Shown here: piece by piece, positions 20,811 to 31,882 of the stretch
How the letters are laid out: each line of letters opens with the position of its first letter
Position numbering within the stretch: the stretch's first letter is position 1
Origin: Sarcophilus harrisii
Taxonomy: Eukaryota > Chordata > Mammalia > Dasyuromorphia > Dasyuridae
Direction of reading: 5' to 3'
NCBI RefSeq assembly: GCF_902635505.1
Contig: NC_045431.1
Coordinates: 68,489,501-68,553,500, forward strand
Length of the DNA: 64,000 nt
Translations under genes and position numbers: made by a program
Notes under the pieces: generated by a model
Databases searched by the model: none
Seen by the model: the letters and a program-made list of their open reading frames with translations, nothing else
What the model was told of the DNA's origin: nothing

Positions 20811-21189
20811 AAAGTTCCGACCTCTATGTATGTGCAGAAAAAAGTGCCAATAAATACCAGGGAGATAAAGGCATGGTAATTAAAGAAGAGGAAGGGTACT
20901 TGGAGCTGAGGAGATGAGAAAAGATGAAGAGCTTTGAATAGAAACTGGCACTTGAGCTGGGTCCTAAAGAGAATACCTTCTAAGTGTGGGGGATGTCTGC
21001 TGCAAAGAGATGATGATGTGAGATAGAGTGTCAAGTGTGAGGAACAGAGAGAAGTCCAATTTGTCTGGGGACTGTAGGATGTTTCTGTTTGATTCTCTTG
21101 ATGTTTATATTTTTTGACATAATATCAGACTTCTGAAGTTTAAAAAAATCTAATGGATTAACTAGCAAGGTTGGGTATTAGATTCTCCA

Positions 21190-21420
21190 TGGTAACTCAG
21201 GGGCTTTGCAGCTCATAGAAAGAGCACTGGACTTGGAGTCATGAAGATTTTGAATCTATTTCTGCTACCTACATATTACATTCACCTATCTGAGACTCAG
21301 TTTCCTCGTCTGAACAATGGGAATGGAAACAATATGGGATAGAGGTTTTAGAATCAGGAAGATCCAGCTTAGTCTTACCTCTGATACATACTGTCAAGTA
21401 ACCCTGGAATGAGTTCCTCT
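21190..21420 (+). repeat. MIR
   Basis: Shows 'gcactggacttggagtcatg', 'ctgagactcagtttcctcgt' and a second overlapping scrap to about 21420. Ends approximate. Confidence 0.6.
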
Positions 21421-21666
21421 ATACAACTCTCTGAAACTATAAATTATAGATAAGTAGCCTAACTGTATTAGTGAAGAAAGTTTCCATTTTTGGAGTTTCC
21501 TACATTGATGAATTAGGTTTAGGAAAAAAATGTGCTATAATAATAAGTATAGTGCTTACCCTGAGGGGTCATTGTGAGATAGCCTCTGGAGAGCTCTTTG
21601 GGGCTTTAGGTGGAGATAAGATTCTCCTTCCCTGGGGTTCAGCATATACCTTTACCTGAAACATAC

Positions 21667-21998
21667 CTGGCCATCAGTGCTGACAGAGCCACCACAGGCT
21701 GTCAGGAGTTCTGACATGTCGTAGTAGTTGCTGAATTCCCAGAGGCAGGAATCAAGGTCAAGGTTGTGGTAAAAGCGGAGGGTCCGGGCAGACCTCAGAG
21801 AAGAGCTGTATTGGTAGGGTAGTGTCTCACTGATTATATCTGGGCTCCTGGCAGGTTCTTTGATGAAACCGTGCTTGGTCTGGATCTCACTGTAATCCAG
21901 GAGATTGGAACACTTGTGGTTGCTCACCCGACTTCCATCAGGGCTCAGTGTCAGCTCAAGGTTGGACAGAGGTTGGGTGGAGATGACCGGCAACATTC
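21667..21998 (-). CDS. FREM3: FREM3 exon, large C-terminal module exon
   Basis: 332 bases, phase 1 in (GTTTCAG) and phase 0 out (CAG|GTATGT). Landmarks: [59 protein letters not shown], then [17 protein letters not shown] and [14 protein letters not shown]2 and FRAS1 share H-x-C-S-N-L, the L-N/D-L-x-x-C-x-W motif, Y-Y-D-M-(S/T)-E-L and C-G-G. Three conserved cysteines are present. The frame is clean and joins directly to V-L-N-L-V-Q-S in the next exon. Confidence 0.96.
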
Positions 21999-22316
21999 CT
22001 GAAACATGATACAACATGGCAGACTTCAAAAGGGAAAGCCCATGAGGAGAGGGAGTGGGGAAACAACATCAGGAGGATGATGTCTAGAGCAGGAAGGAAT
22101 TAGGCAAACTGAGTTTTTGATTCCTAGTTTTGCCTAAAAAGTCATTTTTAGTCAACTCTTCTTGATCTCATTTGGGGTTTTCTTGGCAAAGAATTGGAAG
22201 GCTTTGCCATTTCCTTCGACTGACTTGGTACATGGTAGCTAATAATTTATCCTTCTAGGGAATGGAAATTGTTGCCTATCCAGTTGGGGCTCTGCTACCA
22301 CTGGGATGGACCTTAC
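21999..22316 (-). other. FREM3: FREM3 short intron
   Basis: 318 bases; carries a reversed SINE-tail fragment ('ttggggttttcttggcaaag' and 'ctttgccatttccttcgact') at about 22150-22235 and nothing else. Confidence 0.75.
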
Positions 22317-22448
22317 CATCCAGGTGAGACATAATCACAGTGAGCTTGATGAGGTTGGGGTAATCGGGTTCATCTGGTCCAGTATAGCGGATCCTGGCTG
22401 AGAAAGGTTCAGCTCCTACCATTTCAGGCTTACGTGGTTGACAGAGAC
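22317..22448 (-). CDS. FREM3: FREM3 exon, C-terminal module
   Basis: 132 bases, phase 1 to phase 1, between TTTCCCCAG and GGATG|GTAAGG. Translation: [20 protein letters not shown], then [20 protein letters not shown] and H-L-D. FREM2 reads [25 protein letters not shown] here and L-I-K-L-T-V-T-M-P-H next. The split glycine at each boundary is correct. Confidence 0.95.
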
Positions 22449-24520
22449 CTGGGGAAACATAAACTCATGAAAATGTAAAATTGGGGATTTTTTTGGGGGG
22501 GATTGGGAATTCTGGGAAGATGCAGGCAGAAACGAATACATGCAGATTTATTTAACCCACTGACTTCTATCCCCATTCTACTCTAGAGGATTCCTACTTT
22601 AGTTTGGGAATTATTTAGGCCTTCTACTTGTTTCACTTTGATTCTTGGCCAAGCCACCATTCATTAGCACCTCTGCCAGAATTTCTCCTAAAGAAGAAAT
22701 ATTATCCCTGTAGTTCCATTTCCAGCTGTGATGAAAGGCTGCGAGAATGAAGAGTTGGAGCTTTGTTTAAAATGAAAACTGGAACTAATAATGGCTGTGC
22801 TAATTCTTCAATGCAGAATTAGTTCAATCAGTCTTTTAACAGGAACATGGAAAAATCAATTTGAATGGGTTTGCCCTCTTTCACTTGAAGTTTGGTGCTT
22901 TGTACGTTATCGACATTCTAAGAGGGTATGTTGAATAGAATTGGTATCTTTGGGTCACTTTGACATTTTCTACTCTACCATCTGAGATGCTCATATTGAC
23001 TATAAAGAAACATGTTAATAGGAAAAATTAGTGATGAGAGATCATAGACAAATACAATTACCCATGCTCTGAAGGTCAGGTTAAAATATCAAACAGCTCT
23101 AATAAGATAAAATTCAATAGGAATAAATATAAAGTTAGGTTTAAACAAAGTCAGATTCACAAGTATAAGATGAAGGCAGCATGACTAGATAGCAACTAGT
23201 CTGAAAAAGATCAGGAGGTTCTAGTGCACTTTTGAGCTCCATATAAGTCAATAGTGTGATTTGGTAGCTAAGAATACTAGTGCTTCCAAATTCAGCACAA
23301 AAAGTCATCCCTGCACCATGTTATTCAATAACCTCTTGAAGTTCCTTCCAGTACTTTGAACTTTTAAATTCACCTATATACTCATTCACACTCATATGTA
23401 TTCACACTCATATATGTTGATAGGTATTCAATGAGTGACTAGGTTGTTTCAAAAATAAAAATAAGCTCCCAATTATCTAAAGTGATTGGAGAATGAGAGT
23501 GTTCTGTTAATCAACAATTCTGGTTGAAAAGGACCATATATACTACATAAAGACTATTTTCAAAGAAAGGTGACAGGTACAAGGTAATCTTTAACAAATT
23601 TCAAGGGTACTTCAGGGTCTTGAAGATTTTATGGCCATCACTATGAAAATGAATTATTACATCAGAAGACTTATTATTTAAACTAATGTAGAGTAAAATA
23701 GAGAGAACCAGAAGAATAGTCTAAACCCTACAACAACATACATAAACAAACAAAAACTAAAAAGAAGTTGAGCTCTGAGTAACTGTAATGATTGTCCTGG
23801 AGAAGAGATGATGAGACATTCATTCTTTCTTTTACTAACAGATATGGGAGAATAAGAATGTAGAATGTTGTATATACTGTAAGATGTACCCACTCTATCA
23901 GTTGGCGTTGCTAAACTTAAGATTGTGTGTATCTCTGTTTTACATATATTGGATCACTTTCCAACTGAGGGAGGGAATGGGGGGAAGGAAGGGAAAAATT
24001 AGAACACAGGGTTTTGTAGGGATGAATGTTGAAAATTATCCATGTATATATTTTGAAAATAAAAAGCTTTAATTTAAAAAAATTAAAAAAATTTAAAAAG
24101 ATTGTGTATATTTTTTTGTACAAGGGAAGGTTCAATGGTGGAAGAGAGATATCCAGAAATGATTGTGATGTTAAAAACAAAAACAAAAAATTAAAGTCAT
24201 CGAGTGATACTATAGATACAGAAGATTGAAATTGGTTTGGATTTGTGTTGATCCATTATTGCTTTGGTGAGTAAATCTCTGACATCTTTTTATTAGTCAT
24301 TTGTTTCTTTTTTCAGCATGGAGAAGGCAAAATGGACAGATGCACAAAAACAAAAATCTGAGCTATTGGACCTTTTTCTGGATGCTTATAGAATTCATTT
24401 GACACATATAAGCTCTCAGAGAGTTCAAGGAATATAACTCCTATAATTCCCTCATCTTAAGAGAGAGTCCTAGGATTGCCTACTGTAACATGGATTGCCC
24501 TTTAGGATCTTACCACTTAC
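22449..24520 (-). other. FREM3: FREM3 intron with an L1 3' end
   Basis: AT-rich. It contains an L1 3' end at about 23680-24090 (+). 22460-23680 and 24110-24520 show no recognisable feature. Confidence 0.7.
23680..24090 (+). mobile_element. L1 3'UTR fragment
   Basis: The end 'gaacacagggttttgtaggg' then 'tgttgaaaattatccatgta' then 'ttgaaaataaaaagctttaa' is the marsupial L1 3' tail type. The same tail, reversed, ends the L1 at 60960-63336. Strongly 5'-truncated. Confidence 0.65.
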
Positions 24521-24824
24521 CATGTTCTTTGCTGACAGTGATGATTGAACTCAGCAGCTCCAGCCCTATATCACCAGTTGTACGAACAGCTCGGGCAGCA
24601 CATTGTATCCTGGACCCAGCTTGGAAGTAGATGGAGTCAAGGGTGATAGATTTAGTGTCGGTGAAGAAAGTGTTGGCATCTATTTCTTGCATGGGACTGG
24701 TGACTCCATTACTACTGGCTGGGGCACCAACCAGCCATCGGTACAGAGTCAGGGTGTCATTAATGTTTTCCTCTGTGCAAATGGACTCTGTCTTGTCATA
24801 ATCTGAATATTTAGAATTACACGC
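24521..24824 (-). CDS. FREM3: FREM3 exon after the last Calx-beta
   Basis: 304 bases, phase 0 in (TTCTAG) and phase 1 out (CATG|GTAAGT). Landmarks: [20 protein letters not shown], a glycosylation sequon in [31 protein letters not shown], then [20 protein letters not shown] and [16 protein letters not shown]2 is highly similar ([32 protein letters not shown]). FRAS1 has the same fold (L-D-S-I-Y-F, R-C-V-A-K-A). It is clean. Confidence 0.96.
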
Positions 24825-24984
24825 CTAGAATGGGAAAGAGAAAGGATGGGAAGAGAGAAGCAGCATACCTTGAATTTATATATTATTGGGTATGATTTCT
24901 ATGCTCATTCATTTATAAACTAGAATTTATTGGCGAGTTCTGGGCACTCAGAGACAAGAAACACAGACACTCCTTGTTTTCTAG

Positions 24985-25205
24985 GAGGGGCAGCTAGGTG
25001 ACACAATGGATAGATTGCCTCATCTTCCTGAGTTCAAATCCAGCCTTGGGCATTTACCAGCTGTGTGACCCTGGGCAAGTCACCTAACCCTATTTGCCTC
25101 AGTTTCCCCATCTGTCAAATGAGCTGGAGAAGGAAATGGCAAATCACTCCAGTATCTCTGCCAAGAAAACCCCAAATAGTGTCATAGTCAAACATGAATG
25201 AAATG
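24985..25205 (+). repeat. near full-length SINE with RTE-like tail
   Basis: Complete plan: head 'ggggcagctaggtgacacaa', core 'tgtgaccctgggcaagtcac', tail 'ctggagaaggaaatggcaaa' and 'ctgccaagaaaaccccaaat'. This is the family's clearest copy in the window. Confidence 0.9.
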
Positions 25206-25559
25206 AGATTTTGGGATTATTATGTTTTATTTTTGAAGGAAAGGAAATGGAAAAAAAAATCAAGTTAATACTCAGTAATTGGGGGTAGAAAAGGTCTCAT
25301 GGGTAATTGTATTTGAGATGAGAATATATGTCCATATAATATATGAGCTATTTTACATTACAGACATTCAAAAATATCAAAAGTCACTTAGTTAATAACT
25401 CCAAAACAGGCACTGGAGTAATGATATAAATTAGCATGGGCCAATAAACCAAAGGCCTGAAATTCATTAGGACAGGTCTAATGGAAATCAGGCAATGAAT
25501 GAGTAGGAGTTTTAATAAAATAAAAAGTGCAACTGAGAACTTTTTCTTTATGCATTGCA

Positions 25560-25930
25560 ATGGCATCTTAATTAGTCTTTTGCGGCAATTCCCTTCCCAC
25601 TTCAATCCATCTTCTGCACAGCTGCCAAAATTTCATTTTTTAAGTGCAGGCTGGACCCTGTCACTTCCCTATTCAATAAACTCCAGTGGCTCCGGAATGC
25701 CTAAAGGAAAAAACAAATACTCCTCTGTTTGGCCTTTAAAGCCCTTTACAATTTGGCTGCATCCTAAATTTCCAGCCTCATTAGACATTGCTCCCTCTCA
25801 GGCCCAACCAAATGTCCTCTCTGTTTCTCACAGGGGCATTGTATCCCTGTCTCCATCCCTTTGCATTACCCATTTCCCATGCTTAAAATGTGCTCCTTCA
25901 GATCCCCTCTCTTCCTTCAAAACGCAGTTA
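25560..25930 (+). mobile_element. L2 LINE fragment
   Basis: Motifs 'aataaactccagtggctccg', 'aaagccctttacaatttggc' and 'ctccttcagatcccctctct' are the L2 ORF2 3' region. Continues after the inserted SINE. Confidence 0.7.
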
Positions 25931-25936
25931 AGCAAG

Positions 25937-26084
25937 TCAAGCAATTATTATTTTGCTGAGGCAATTGGGGTTAAGTGACTTATCCAAGGTCACATAGTTA
26001 GCAAGTGTTAAGTGTCTGAGGTCAAATTAAAACTCAGGTTTTCCTGACTTCACCACTTAGCTGCCCCAAATCAAGCAACTATTA
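25937..26084 (-). repeat. reversed SINE with target-site duplication
   Basis: SINE body about 25951-26070 ('ggcaattggggttaagtgac', 'caaggtcacatagttagcaa', ending 'acttagctgcccc'). It is flanked by TCAAGCAATTATTA (25937-25950) and TCAAGCAACTATTA (26071-26084), one mismatch in 14. It split an older sequence. Confidence 0.85.
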
Positions 26085-26159
26085 AGCGCCTACTATGTGT
26101 CAGGCATTATATACTGAGTGCTGGAGATATACAAGCAAAAACAACAACTTTCATAGACT

Positions 26160-26395
26160 TTTCATATGAAGCTTTTTCCAGTTCCCTCACCTGCCTTCTT
26201 TTCTTTGATACTTTTGCATTTAACCTTCTTACATTTAATTTGTATTTACCGCACATACGTATGCATGTACACGTCATCTTCCCCATAGAGTGCAGAAATT
26301 CAGAAATGTATTTTTTTCATATTTTGTATCTTAAATATCCAACACAGTGCCTGGCACACAGCAAGCACTTAATAAATGCTGGCCTGTTTAACTGA
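26160..26395 (+). mobile_element. L2 3' end
   Basis: Contains 'gaagctttttccagttccct' and ends 'cacagtgcctggcacacagc' with 'aagcacttaataaatgctgg', the standard L2 3' end. Confidence 0.7.
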
Positions 26396-26627
26396 TTGGT
26401 GCTTGTTGCTCTCAGGTACATTGTGGCTCAGATACTGATCAATATGGGAAGCAAAAAAATTAGTAATAATAAAAATATAACAACAATTATGATAGCAGAC
26501 ATTTATATAAAACTACAGTTTGCAAAACACTGCCTACTAATGATAACATCTGACTATTTCAAGAGCCCCTTTGGGTGGACTAATGGATTTTTTCAGCACA
26601 AGCAGGGCTCGGCATCAGGGGTCCTAC

Positions 26628-26786
26628 CGTCACACACACAACAGGATAGCCAGTTGGGGGGCTGGCTTTCTCTTGGGTTGCATATGTGTCACCATACGCG
26701 AAGAGTGACATCACTTGGGGAATGGCAGGAAAGGTGACATCTGCAACACTGTCTGTTTCTTCAATGTATATGATGGCTTTATTCAT
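26628..26786 (-). CDS. FREM3: FREM3 exon, Calx-beta end and linker
   Basis: 53 codons, phase 0 to phase 0, between ATTTCAG and ACG|GTAGGA. Translation: MNKAIIYIEETDSVADVTFP, then AIPQVMSLFAYGDTYATQEK and A-S-P-P-T-G-Y-P-V-V-C-V-T. FREM2 reads T-K-A-I-V-Y-I-E-E-M-x-S-M/V-A-D-V-T-F-P and S-G-Y-P-V-V-C-I-T-A-C-N. The M here is internal, not a start. It closes the last Calx-beta strand and begins the C-terminal module. Confidence 0.95.
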
Positions 26787-28451
26787 CTGAAATATAGAAA
26801 AAAAGAAGGATTGTTTAAGGAAAGACTTTTCAAGAAGAGCAGAGCTGGCAAAATTAATCACAGGACTGATTTTCCTTAGTGTTTTATTCTAATTCTGCAT
26901 TGCTCATTTGCCTGCTTTATTTGCACACACTCCAACTGAAGTGGGCTACATGCCCAGGATGTCCCCAAAGTCAGTATAAATACCATTTTACCATACCATT
27001 AATGTCCACGGTAAGCCATTTATTTCTTCTTGCCTATCAAGTTTGGGTACAAGAAAGCCCCCCCAAAGCCAGACCATAATTTGGACTTTAATTTGTATAC
27101 CTTCCACTCTGGGAAGAGCCAGAGGGCTATAAAGTTTCTCCCAGGAATTATCTTTATTACTTCTCTCCAGAAAAGATCATGCCCAAAGCACCTACAGTAA
27201 ATAGGCTTTCTTTCTTACTCTAGTGCTCTTCATGGACATTAATTCTACAAGCTCCCTCAGTCACCTGTCTGAATGATTAATAATACTCTTAGCGGAGAAT
27301 TCTGGTTATAATGTGGAGCTGTCCCATGGAACAGTAATTGGCACATAGTAAACACTGAAAAATGCTCGCTGATTAGCTGATTGATGGAAGATTGATGAAA
27401 CTTGTTTTGCTTGTCCTCAGTGGGCAGAACTGAGTATAAAAAGTCAAAGTGACAAAGAGGCTAATTTAGTTTTGATAGAAGAAACTTTCTAGGAGAGATA
27501 ACTAAAAGTGCATTGGGCTATTTTAGGAGGAAGTAGGTTTCTGTACACTGAATGAGTTTATTTTTAGAAATAACCAATGCAGGATTAGGTTTTCCTTTTC
27601 CTTCTTCTCTCTCTGTATCTTTCCCTCTGTTTCTTTCTCATTTTCTCCCTTCTTTCCTTCCCTTCTTCCCTTCCTCTCTCCTTTCCTTCCTCCTTTTCTC
27701 TTTCCCTCCCTCCCTCTTTTTCTTTTTCCCTCCCTCCCTCCCTCCTTCCTGGAGATTCACTCTCTCTATATCCAATCAATGGGAAATCAAGGAAGGGACT
27801 TGCCCTGCAGGATAGTAAATAAAAAACTGCCTTTGCTAGACATCCATTCTTGCAAGAATGGAGAATAAAACCTTTTTTCTGGATTCATCGGCGAGCTGTG
27901 GAATTCTTGGTTAGACATTTTGTTTCTTACACTAAGAAAGCCTCCAATGGAGTCCTAAAGGCTTGGATACTCCTGAACACCAACAACAGCTGGTCTGAAC
28001 TAGCATAGTAGCTATGTGTCATAAGGGAAGGAGATTTGTGATGATAGAAATTACAAAATTTGATACTTGATATCTGGGATGAGTGAGAATGAGTTTAGCA
28101 TGATATCAAAGCTGTGAATGTCAGGGAGCTTATATATCATGCAGGGATCCCATCTTTTCAAAGAATTAAAAGATAGCAATTTATATTCAACAGTAAAATT
28201 TTGCTAAACAATGTATTTATTCTTTGTTTCATGTAATTGTTCTCCCATAATGCTAATGACATTGTAAAGGCAGTAATCAAGGCATGAGCTGCAGTTTCTC
28301 TTGTAGGATGCAAGGATGAATGGATCAATTTGATTGGTTTTAGGGAAGCCAGCAGTTAAAAAATACCCCAGTGTTTTAATAACTAAAGGGTTCACGTGAC
28401 TTGTCAAATTAGAGTTTTAGAAGATGTTTTTAGCTAGCAAATTTCAATAAC
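26787..28451 (-). other. FREM3: FREM3 intron
   Basis: Contains a pyrimidine tract (27590-27751) and a small MIR/L2-type end near 27300-27390 ('aattggcacatagtaaacac'). The rest shows nothing recognisable. Confidence 0.7.
27590..27751. repeat. pyrimidine-rich simple repeat
   Basis: Mixed (CTTT)n/(CCCT)n on the + strand with few purines, ending 'ccctccctccctccctcctt'. Confidence 0.85.
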
Positions 28452-28582
28452 CTGTGTCTCCGCCACCATGTTTTCATCTGGTTTCAGATGAACTGTCAAT
28501 GTTTCTCTTATTTCCCTTATGCCATCATATAAGACTTCAATTTCTACAAAGTGTTCAGTTTCTCCTTTCTTGAACTCGACAT
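28452..28582 (-). CDS. FREM3: FREM3 exon, second half of Calx-beta 5
   Basis: 131 bases, phase 1 in (CCTTTCAG) and phase 0 out (CAG|GTTATT). Translation: [20 protein letters not shown], then [20 protein letters not shown] and A-E-T-Q. FREM2 has [34 protein letters not shown]. The acidic loop E-x-R-E-T-x-T-V-x-L is the typical Calx-beta second half. The +3 T in GTT makes the donor slightly weak. Confidence 0.94.
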
Positions 28583-28787
28583 CTGAAAGGGAGAACAAAA
28601 GGAAAACAAAATTAATCTCTTTTCAAAGCTCCTTTTCTTCCAAAAAGCATGGTCTATTCTGAATGTTTAAAACATTTGGGAAACTGGTAATGCTAGATTT
28701 GGGACTAAAATTCAAATCTTTACACCCCAGACCAAACTCAGTATCAATCCCATTTCCATTGAAAATCTATTATTTCACCTTCTCCCC

Positions 28788-28788
<1 letters not shown>

Positions 28789-28821
<33 letters not shown>
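28789..28821. repeat. homopolymer C33
   Basis: Thirty-three uninterrupted C on the + strand, so G33 in the FREM3 sense strand. The length may be imprecise, since such runs are hard to sequence. Confidence 0.85.
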
Positions 28822-28929
28822 TGCCCTTGTTGCCCAACTCCTTTTGGAAATTCATTGCTCCTTAGCAATGGTGGAGTAACTAAGAGGCAATGACAGGATT
28901 CAGACATGAAAATGGGGCATGTTATCCAC

Positions 28930-29310
28930 CTGATGTATTAGAAAGTGCAAGCTTGAGCCTTGGTTCTGACCCTCACTGGTTGTGAAATTTTGGTCAAGTC
29001 ACTTAAAAACTTTCAATTTACCTATCTGTCAAAAGGGGGATAGAGGGGCAACATGGTGTGAAAGATAGAAACCTGGTTTCTGAATAAGGAAGACCTGCAT
29101 TCACAACCTCACAAACTTTCTAGCTTGTATGTTCTTGCACAAATCATTTAGCTGCTGTCTGCCTCAGTTGCCTCATCTGTAAAATAGGGATAATAAGAGT
29201 ACCTACCTAAGAATTCCTCTGAGAATAAAATAAGATAATATTTGTAATCTGCTTTGCAGACCTTAAAACACTATGTAAGCATTGTCTTGGTTATTACAAT
29301 TATTGTTACT
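28930..29310 (+). repeat. two adjacent MIR copies
   Basis: First copy about 28940-29035 ('gttgtgaaattttggtcaag'), second about 29045-29310 ('cctcagttgcctcatctgta', 'gtacctacctaagaattcct', 'gaccttaaaacactatgtaa'). Both forward. Confidence 0.65.
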
Positions 29311-30172
29311 AGCTGGGTAATCTTGGGCAATTCATTTAACCTTTTAGAATCGCAGATGCCTCTAATTACTATAAGTTTCTGAGCAGGTGCTAATTTGCAT
29401 GGATAGAGGAAGGGAGTTTCCTCACCTGGGAGCTCCCTATAACACTGAGAGAACAGATATAATTAAAAAAAAAAACAAAAAACAAAGGATACTTGTGCTA
29501 ACTATTCCATGGTGGTGTTGTAAACCTTAAAGTGTTCTATAATGTGAGTTATTATTAATTATTGCCACTCCTAGTGCCAAAACACACTGTATAAAATGGA
29601 ATCTTGCCAAGATTTGATTTAATTAATTATCTCTTTTTGAAAACTTGCTTGTTCTCTCTAGATTCTATTTCCCAACTGGTAAAAGAAAGAGGCTGATCTA
29701 GATGACCTTTAAAAAACTTTATATTTCTAAGTCTTTGAGCCAATGATTTTGTTATGGTCATCATCATGATATATATATTATATTTTACTAGTGATAAATT
29801 AATTAATAAGTATCATTATTATGTATTCATTATCATCATATATCATTTATTGTCATGACAAATTATGTAACATAATTATCATTATTAAAATTAAAAATAA
29901 TTATCGTTATTTTATATGTTCATCATAATTCTATTATCACACACCATTTACCATTAATGACAAATTAATTAATATGCTTATATATTATATGTCATTATTA
30001 TTATTATTATTATTCTTGAAGGAAGCCAGAGTATTGAAGGGGCAGAGAGGAGGGAGAGACAAAGGCATGGGCAGGAGAGGCAGTGCCCTTGATAGTAGTC
30101 CTTCCTTGCATTTTTAACGAAGCGAGCCTAATTTGTGAGCTTATTTGTCTGGCTCAAGACTCGTTTTCTCAC

Positions 30173-30355
30173 CTTTTGACATGGGATTGTAGTCTTCCCC
30201 AGAGCTGGCTGAGCCGTCTTTTGTGTGGGTGCCCACCACAGACACTTTAGAAGTGTCCCCCAGGCGCACCACAGAGATTCTGAGCACAGCAGTCTCTCTG
30301 GGATGCTGAGGCTCCTGGATACTGTACCTGGTTTTGGAAAACTTGATCACTGGTT
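30173..30355 (-). CDS. FREM3: FREM3 exon, first half of Calx-beta 5
   Basis: 183 bases, phase 1 to phase 1, between TTTCCAG and AAAG|GTGAGA. Translation: [20 protein letters not shown], then [20 protein letters not shown] and [23 protein letters not shown]2 has K-P-V-I-K-F-S-E-T-K-F-S-I and V-H-T-K-D-G-S-A-T-S-G-E-D-Y-x-P-V-S. The core Calx-beta signature (T-x-D-G-S-A-x-x-G-x-D-Y) is intact. Confidence 0.96.
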
Positions 30356-31265
30356 CTGGAAAGACAATGCAAAGACAATTAATTGACCCAAAAATTAGGT
30401 ACCAGAAATGCAAAGAGGGAGTAAAAATATAGTCATCTGTCTTTAAATTCCCATCATGGTTTTTAAGCCTGGGAATTTTGCAAAGTACTTGCAGATATTT
30501 ACCATCATTTTGGAGACTGCCAATATGTAAACTTAGAATTGACTTCTGGGTGAATTATAGACCATCATTTTCTTGACTCAGCATATTTGGAAAAGGCTAC
30601 CATGATGATTGCTCTCTTCCTGGTCATAAGCGACAGTTTATCTAAGTTATCAGTGTATTGCTAGATCATGCTATGCCTTATATAACAGTAGTATATTGAT
30701 TTTAGGAATTAACTGTCCAATACCCAGACTAGTCCATTTCAAGCAACCTCCCTGAATTCAGTGTGATTGTAAATGGATCACTTTATGGTGACTGTGACAA
30801 AATCACTTGATTGTCATTGGTAAATGTATCTATGTATATATTTGGTCCCACTTGATTTGTCCAGCTTCAGACACATTGCTATTCTCTTGTATATAAATTA
30901 CTTTGGTAGTTATATAGTTGGGAGAAATTTCAGTGTGAAAGTCTGTAGAAATCCTGGCTCCCTTGAATTAACTGCAATTATTTTCCCAATAAAAATAGAA
31001 ATGATGTCCACTTTAATTTTATTTTTTTTGCTACATTTGCTTTTATTTTTAAAATTTTATTAGTATTTTGTTTTTCTAAATATATGCAAAGATAGTTTTC
31101 AAAATTCACCTTTAAAAAATTGTGAATAATGTTCATTTTAGATGATATTTTTGGACTTGGGATAGCCTCTAACCAAATACTTATAACTTGGCAGTATCCT
31201 AATGCCCAGGGATGATAATAATTTAGTTCATGATCCACAAAAGAAACAAAAAGCTAAAAACTCAC
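30356..31265 (-). other. FREM3: FREM3 intron
   Basis: AT-rich; a reversed L1 tail scrap lies at about 31010-31130 ('tgcaaagatagttttcaaaa'). Nothing else recognised. Confidence 0.65.
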
Positions 31266-31430
31266 TGTCTTCCTCATCCTTGATCCTGATCAGAATTTCT
31301 TTTTGCTCTCCAACTGAAGCACCAAAGGCAGAACTGCTTTTTGGGGTGCCAAGTAGAAGCCTAAACTCTTCATCTTCTTCATAAATGGAATCATCCTCTA
31401 AGATCACCACACAGGCCTTCTCTCTCTCTC
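31266..31430 (-). CDS. FREM3: FREM3 exon, second half of Calx-beta 4
   Basis: 165 bases, phase 1 to phase 1, between TTGTACAG and GACA|GTGAGT. Translation: [20 protein letters not shown], then [20 protein letters not shown] and [18 protein letters not shown]2 has L-V-L-G-T-P-R-S-D-S-A-F-G-A-S-I-G-E-Q-N. The E-D-D-S-x-Y-E-E-D-E-E-F loop is the Ca-binding-type acidic region of Calx-beta. No lesion. Confidence 0.96.
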
Positions 31431-31785
31431 CTGTACAAAGCCAGAACACCGCACAAAATGTCATGGAAAATAATAGCATAGCTCATTGAGAACTATTCAT
31501 GATAACGTGTTAATAAATTTAGAGCACAAGAGTAAACTTTTGGAAAGTCATGGAAAGAAGTCCTACCACTTTAGCTATCTAATCAGATTGTGCATGCATT
31601 TTAAAAACTGTTGTTCAAGTAACTTCTCAGTTATGATAATAGAATAGAGAAATAATAAAAATAATAATTATATTAATGATAGCTAGCTAGATCTATTAAA
31701 ATTTGGAGGGATTACATCCCTATCAATCCAATTACAATCCAATCAATCTCTGGTTGATTTGTGTAATCCCTGCTAAAGGGGCAGA

Positions 31786-31882
31786 ATTCAAGCCTGAGAA
31801 ATCTGATTCCAAATCTAGGGCTGTTTGGGTGCATCATGTTTTTGTTTCTTTTTCCCTTTGCCCCTTTTCTCTTTTCAGCATT
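31786..31882. repeat. dispersed duplicate, copy A
   Basis: Identical to 33082-33178 at 95 of 97 positions, starting ATTCAAGCCTG and ending TTTTCAGCATT. Confidence 0.95.

Larger units (their letters stand above)
16636..21666 (-). other. FREM3: FREM3 5 kb intron
   Basis: Repeat-rich: SINE 16845-17024, MIR pieces 17425-18060, (ATCT)n 18256-18690, a MIR broken by a pyrimidine tract 19345-19975, an LTR 20234-20810 in an older repeat, and a MIR at about 21190-21420. 18720-19340 is unique-looking sequence, locally GC-rich, with no supported gene. Confidence 0.7.
24825..26627 (-). other. FREM3: FREM3 intron with SINEs and L2
   Basis: Holds a full SINE (24985-25205), L2 pieces (25560-25930 and about 26085-26395) and a reversed SINE between them with a clear target-site duplication. 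25210-25550 shows nothing recognisable. Confidence 0.75.
28583..30172 (-). other. FREM3: FREM3 intron
   Basis: Contains a C33 run (28789-28821), MIR sequence (28930-29310) and an AT-rich microsatellite-like stretch (29760-30015) made of ATT/ATC/AATT units. 29320-29750 shows only MIR-like scraps. Confidence 0.7.

Noticed and set aside
24985-25205. tRNA gene from the tRNA-like SINE head
   Set aside because: Only a degraded tRNA-derived SINE head; no intact cloverleaf could be drawn.
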